DNA of 64,000 nucleotides from positions 41,622 to 105,621 of the forward strand of contig NZ_JBNPMZ010000011.1 in assembly GCF_050314255.1 (NCBI RefSeq). The letters are read 5' to 3'. The position numbers and the translations under genes were made by a program. Shown here piece after piece: positions 62,456 through 64,000 of the stretch; position 1 is the stretch's first letter; every line of letters begins with the position of its first letter. Source of the stretch: Claveliimonas sp034178805. Lineage in GTDB: Bacteria; Bacillota; Clostridia; Lachnospirales; Lachnospiraceae. The notes beneath the pieces are model-generated. The model saw only the letters and a program-made list of their open reading frames with translations, searched no databases and was not told where the DNA came from.

Positions 62456-63745
62456 TTATAACTCAAGGGAATTTTCATTCAGCAAGAACTCATAAAGTCC
62501 GAGATGAAGAATTCCGTCCTCATCGGTCCAGGGCTTCATTGAGGTTTTACTGATTATAATCTTTTTGAAGAAATCTTTGGTATTCTTCAAAGGTCTGAGT
62601 TCGGTTTCAAGCTTTGACGGTTCCGAAACATTCAGTGCAGATTGGATATAGTATTTTTTAGAACCTTTGTTTACTACAAAATCTATCTCACACTGCTTTT
62701 TTGATCTTTTCCCAGCGGTGGTTTCCACAATCTCTACAACACCAACATCAACGGAATACTCACGGCACAGAAGCTCATTATAAATGATGTTCTCCATTAT
62801 GTGAGTCTCTTCCTGCTGCCTGAAATTAAGTCTTGCGTTGCGAAGTCCGATGTCGGCACAGTAATACTTTGACGGATACTCAAAATACTTCTTTCCTTTT
62901 ACATCATATCGTTTCGCATTGCTGAACAGGAACGATTCAATCAGATAATTCAGATAGTTTGAAACGGTTGTACCTGAAACCTTAATGTTTTTTACCGTCT
63001 GCAAGGTATTTGAAATTTTACTTGCATTAGTAAGTGAACCAACGGAAGAACACAGGTCATCCGTTAATTCGCTGAGTACATCTGGCAATTCTATATCGTA
63101 ACGCTCCACAATGTCTTTGAAATATACTTCGGTGAAAAGAGTTTGCAAATAGTTCATCTTATCTGCGTCGCTCTTTTTTGCTAAAACAAGCGGCATACCG
63201 CCGTACAGAGCGTATTCTTCATAGGCGTCGGATTTATCTCCGCCCACAAAGGAATAATACTCTTTGAAAGAGATTGGGTAAATCTTTACCTCGTCACCTC
63301 TGCCACGAAAGGCGGTCAATACATCTTTCGTAAGCATTTTGGAGTTGCTTCCAGTTACATAAATATCAACATTGCGAAGCCGCATAAGACCGTTGAGTAC
63401 ATTGTAAAGCCTGATGTTCTCAGGATTTTTAAGTTCATCTTTTGTGATTGCGTACTGCACCTCATCAATGAGAACATAGTACATGTCCGAGTTAACGATT
63501 TTCCCGCGAATATATTTTGACAATTCATCAGGATCACGGTACTTTACAAAGGTATCATCATCCAGGGCAATCGTAATAATCTGTTCTTCTTTTACTCCGC
63601 TTTCGATCAGATAATCATAAAACAGATTAAACAGGAGAAAGCTCTTTCCGCATCTTCTGATACCGGTAATAACCTTAATCAGTCCGTTTTCCTTTCTGTC
63701 AATAATTCTGCAAAGATATTCGTCACGCTTAATAATATTCTGCAT
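62456..63745 (-). CDS. AAA ATPase with DUF4143 domain
   Basis: The 429-residue protein has an AAA_14-type ATPase domain: Walker A in GIRRCGKS (about 29-36), Walker B in YYVLIDEVQ and a sensor-like VTGSNSKML. A C-terminal DUF4143 domain (about 205-375) follows, with a PD-(D/E)xK-like pattern (ENIIYNELLCREYSVDVG, CEIDFVV) that could bind or cut nucleic acid. The family is widespread in gut anaerobes, often in many copies, and its function is unsettled. A strong GGAGG site precedes the start. The promoter and paired repeats just upstream suggest autonomous control. Confidence 0.88.
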   Translation of the reverse strand: MQNIIKRDEYLCRIIDRKENGLIKVITGIRRCGKSFLLFNLFYDYLIESGVKEEQIITIALDDDTFVKYRDPDELSKYIRGKIVNSDMYYVLIDEVQYAITKDELKNPENIRLYNVLNGLMRLRNVDIYVTGSNSKMLTKDVLTAFRGRGDEVKIYPISFKEYYSFVGGDKSDAYEEYALYGGMPLVLAKKSDADKMNYLQTLFTEVYFKDIVERYDIELPDVLSELTDDLCSSVGSLTNASKISNTLQTVKNIKVSGTTVSNYLNYLIESFLFSNAKRYDVKGKKYFEYPSKYYCADIGLRNARLNFRQQEETHIMENIIYNELLCREYSVDVGVVEIVETTAGKRSKKQCEIDFVVNKGSKKYYIQSALNVSEPSKLETELRPLKNTKDFFKKIIISKTSMKPWTDEDGILHLGLYEFLLNENSLEL

Positions 63746-63757
63746 AGTAGTCCTCCG

Positions 63758-63862
63758 ATCACTTAAAACTTATGGGTATTTTACCCCAACTTTCAAGTAT
63801 AGTATACCACCGTTTTTGCAAAATATCAAACAATCACTTAAAACTTAGGTGCATTTACACCT
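63758..63862. repeat. Two direct repeats flanking the ATPase promoter
   Basis: Two 30-base copies (63758-63787 and 63833-63862) share ATCACTTAAAACTTA exactly and then related hairpin parts (GGGTATTTTACCC and GGTGCATTTACACC). The outer copy extends into the inverted repeat ACTTAGGTG-N6-CACCTAAGT. They bracket the promoter, as operator pairs do. Confidence 0.7.
63801..63829 (-). promoter_or_regulatory. Promoter of the DUF4143 ATPase gene
   Basis: On the minus strand TTGATA and TATACT are spaced exactly 17 bases apart, with a leader of about 50 bases containing the inner repeat. From 63863 to the end of the window I see no supportable gene. Confidence 0.65.
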
Positions 63863-64000
63863 AAGTTTTCACTAAAATCCCATCATTTCTCTGATAATGC
63901 GATCGCTCATTTTGACCGAACCCACGAGAACGCGCATAGTGTTAAAAAGATGACTCTTCGTCGTAACAATATATACATGAAGTTAATTTGAGATTCTAAT

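Noticed and set aside
63758..63862. CRISPR-like repeats
   Set aside because: Only two imperfect copies flanking a promoter, with no spacers or cas genes.
63863..64000. Minus-strand frame ending MSDRIIREMMGF near the right edge
   Set aside because: It has a stop codon within about 40 codons upstream and no ribosome site; it may be a remnant but cannot be supported as a gene.

Overview
The window looks like a chromosomal segment of a low-to-mid GC Clostridia species, most likely a gut Lachnospiraceae. This is inferred from strong AGGAGG-type ribosome binding sites, the prfA-prmC-yqhQ-rpmE-rho block, a DUF4364 protein beside a radical SAM protein, LytTR-PAS regulators and very large GLUG-repeat surface proteins. 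No rRNA, tRNA, CRISPR array, transposase or prophage genes were seen.

Layout. (1) 1-8.7 kb, minus strand: an operon for exported or cell-surface proteins, led by a 2465-residue wall-anchored adhesin-like protein and cut by the left edge. A LytTR-PAS regulator diverges from it. (2) 9.6-17.6 kb: a Cu/Zn superoxide dismutase-like protein, a potassium operon (ktrB-ktrA-kdpD-like-kdpE), a membrane diguanylate cyclase and ribosomal protein bL25/Ctc. (3) 17.7-24.5 kb: AraC regulator, fucose/arabinose-type isomerase and xylulokinase, then a small exporter, a HisC-like and an AspC-like aminotransferase. (4) 24.5-33 kb: housekeeping genes (DUF2156, prfA, prmC, yqhQ, rpmE, rho; then malic enzyme, radical SAM and DUF4364 on the plus strand). 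(5) 33-40 kb: a PucG-type aminotransferase, a hybrid histidine kinase and an XRE-type regulator. (6) 39.4-57.7 kb: the main feature, an allantoin fermentation locus. (7) 57.7-64 kb: small accessory genes, including a lipoprotein, membrane XRE regulator, PAP2 phosphatase, GNAT, a DUF6442-XRE pair, an acyltransferase-like protein and a DUF4143 ATPase.

The allantoin locus has two minus-strand operons. Operon A runs allE-allD-allFG(fusion)-allK-LctP-type permease-63 aa membrane protein-allC-regulator. Operon B runs allB-NCS1 permease-allB-NCS1 permease. Two plus-strand genes, an alpha/beta hydrolase and allH, are divergent from the heads of A and B. The enzymes form a continuous path: allantoin -> allantoate (AllB) -> ureidoglycine (AllC) -> ureidoglycolate (AllE) -> oxalurate (AllD) -> oxamate + carbamoyl phosphate (AllFG + AllH) -> ATP + NH3 + CO2 (AllK). 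No ureidoglycolate lyase or glyoxylate-carboligase branch is visible, so oxamate is the predicted end product. The LctP-family permease is a good candidate for moving this lactate/pyruvate analogue out of the cell. Both operons carry the same palindrome TGGTCAACCA just downstream of a predicted -10 box, and the last gene of operon A encodes a GntR/FCD regulator with an extra N-terminal XRE-like domain. These three facts suggest one autoregulated regulon.

All calls come from reading the sequence and remembered family knowledge. No database search was run.
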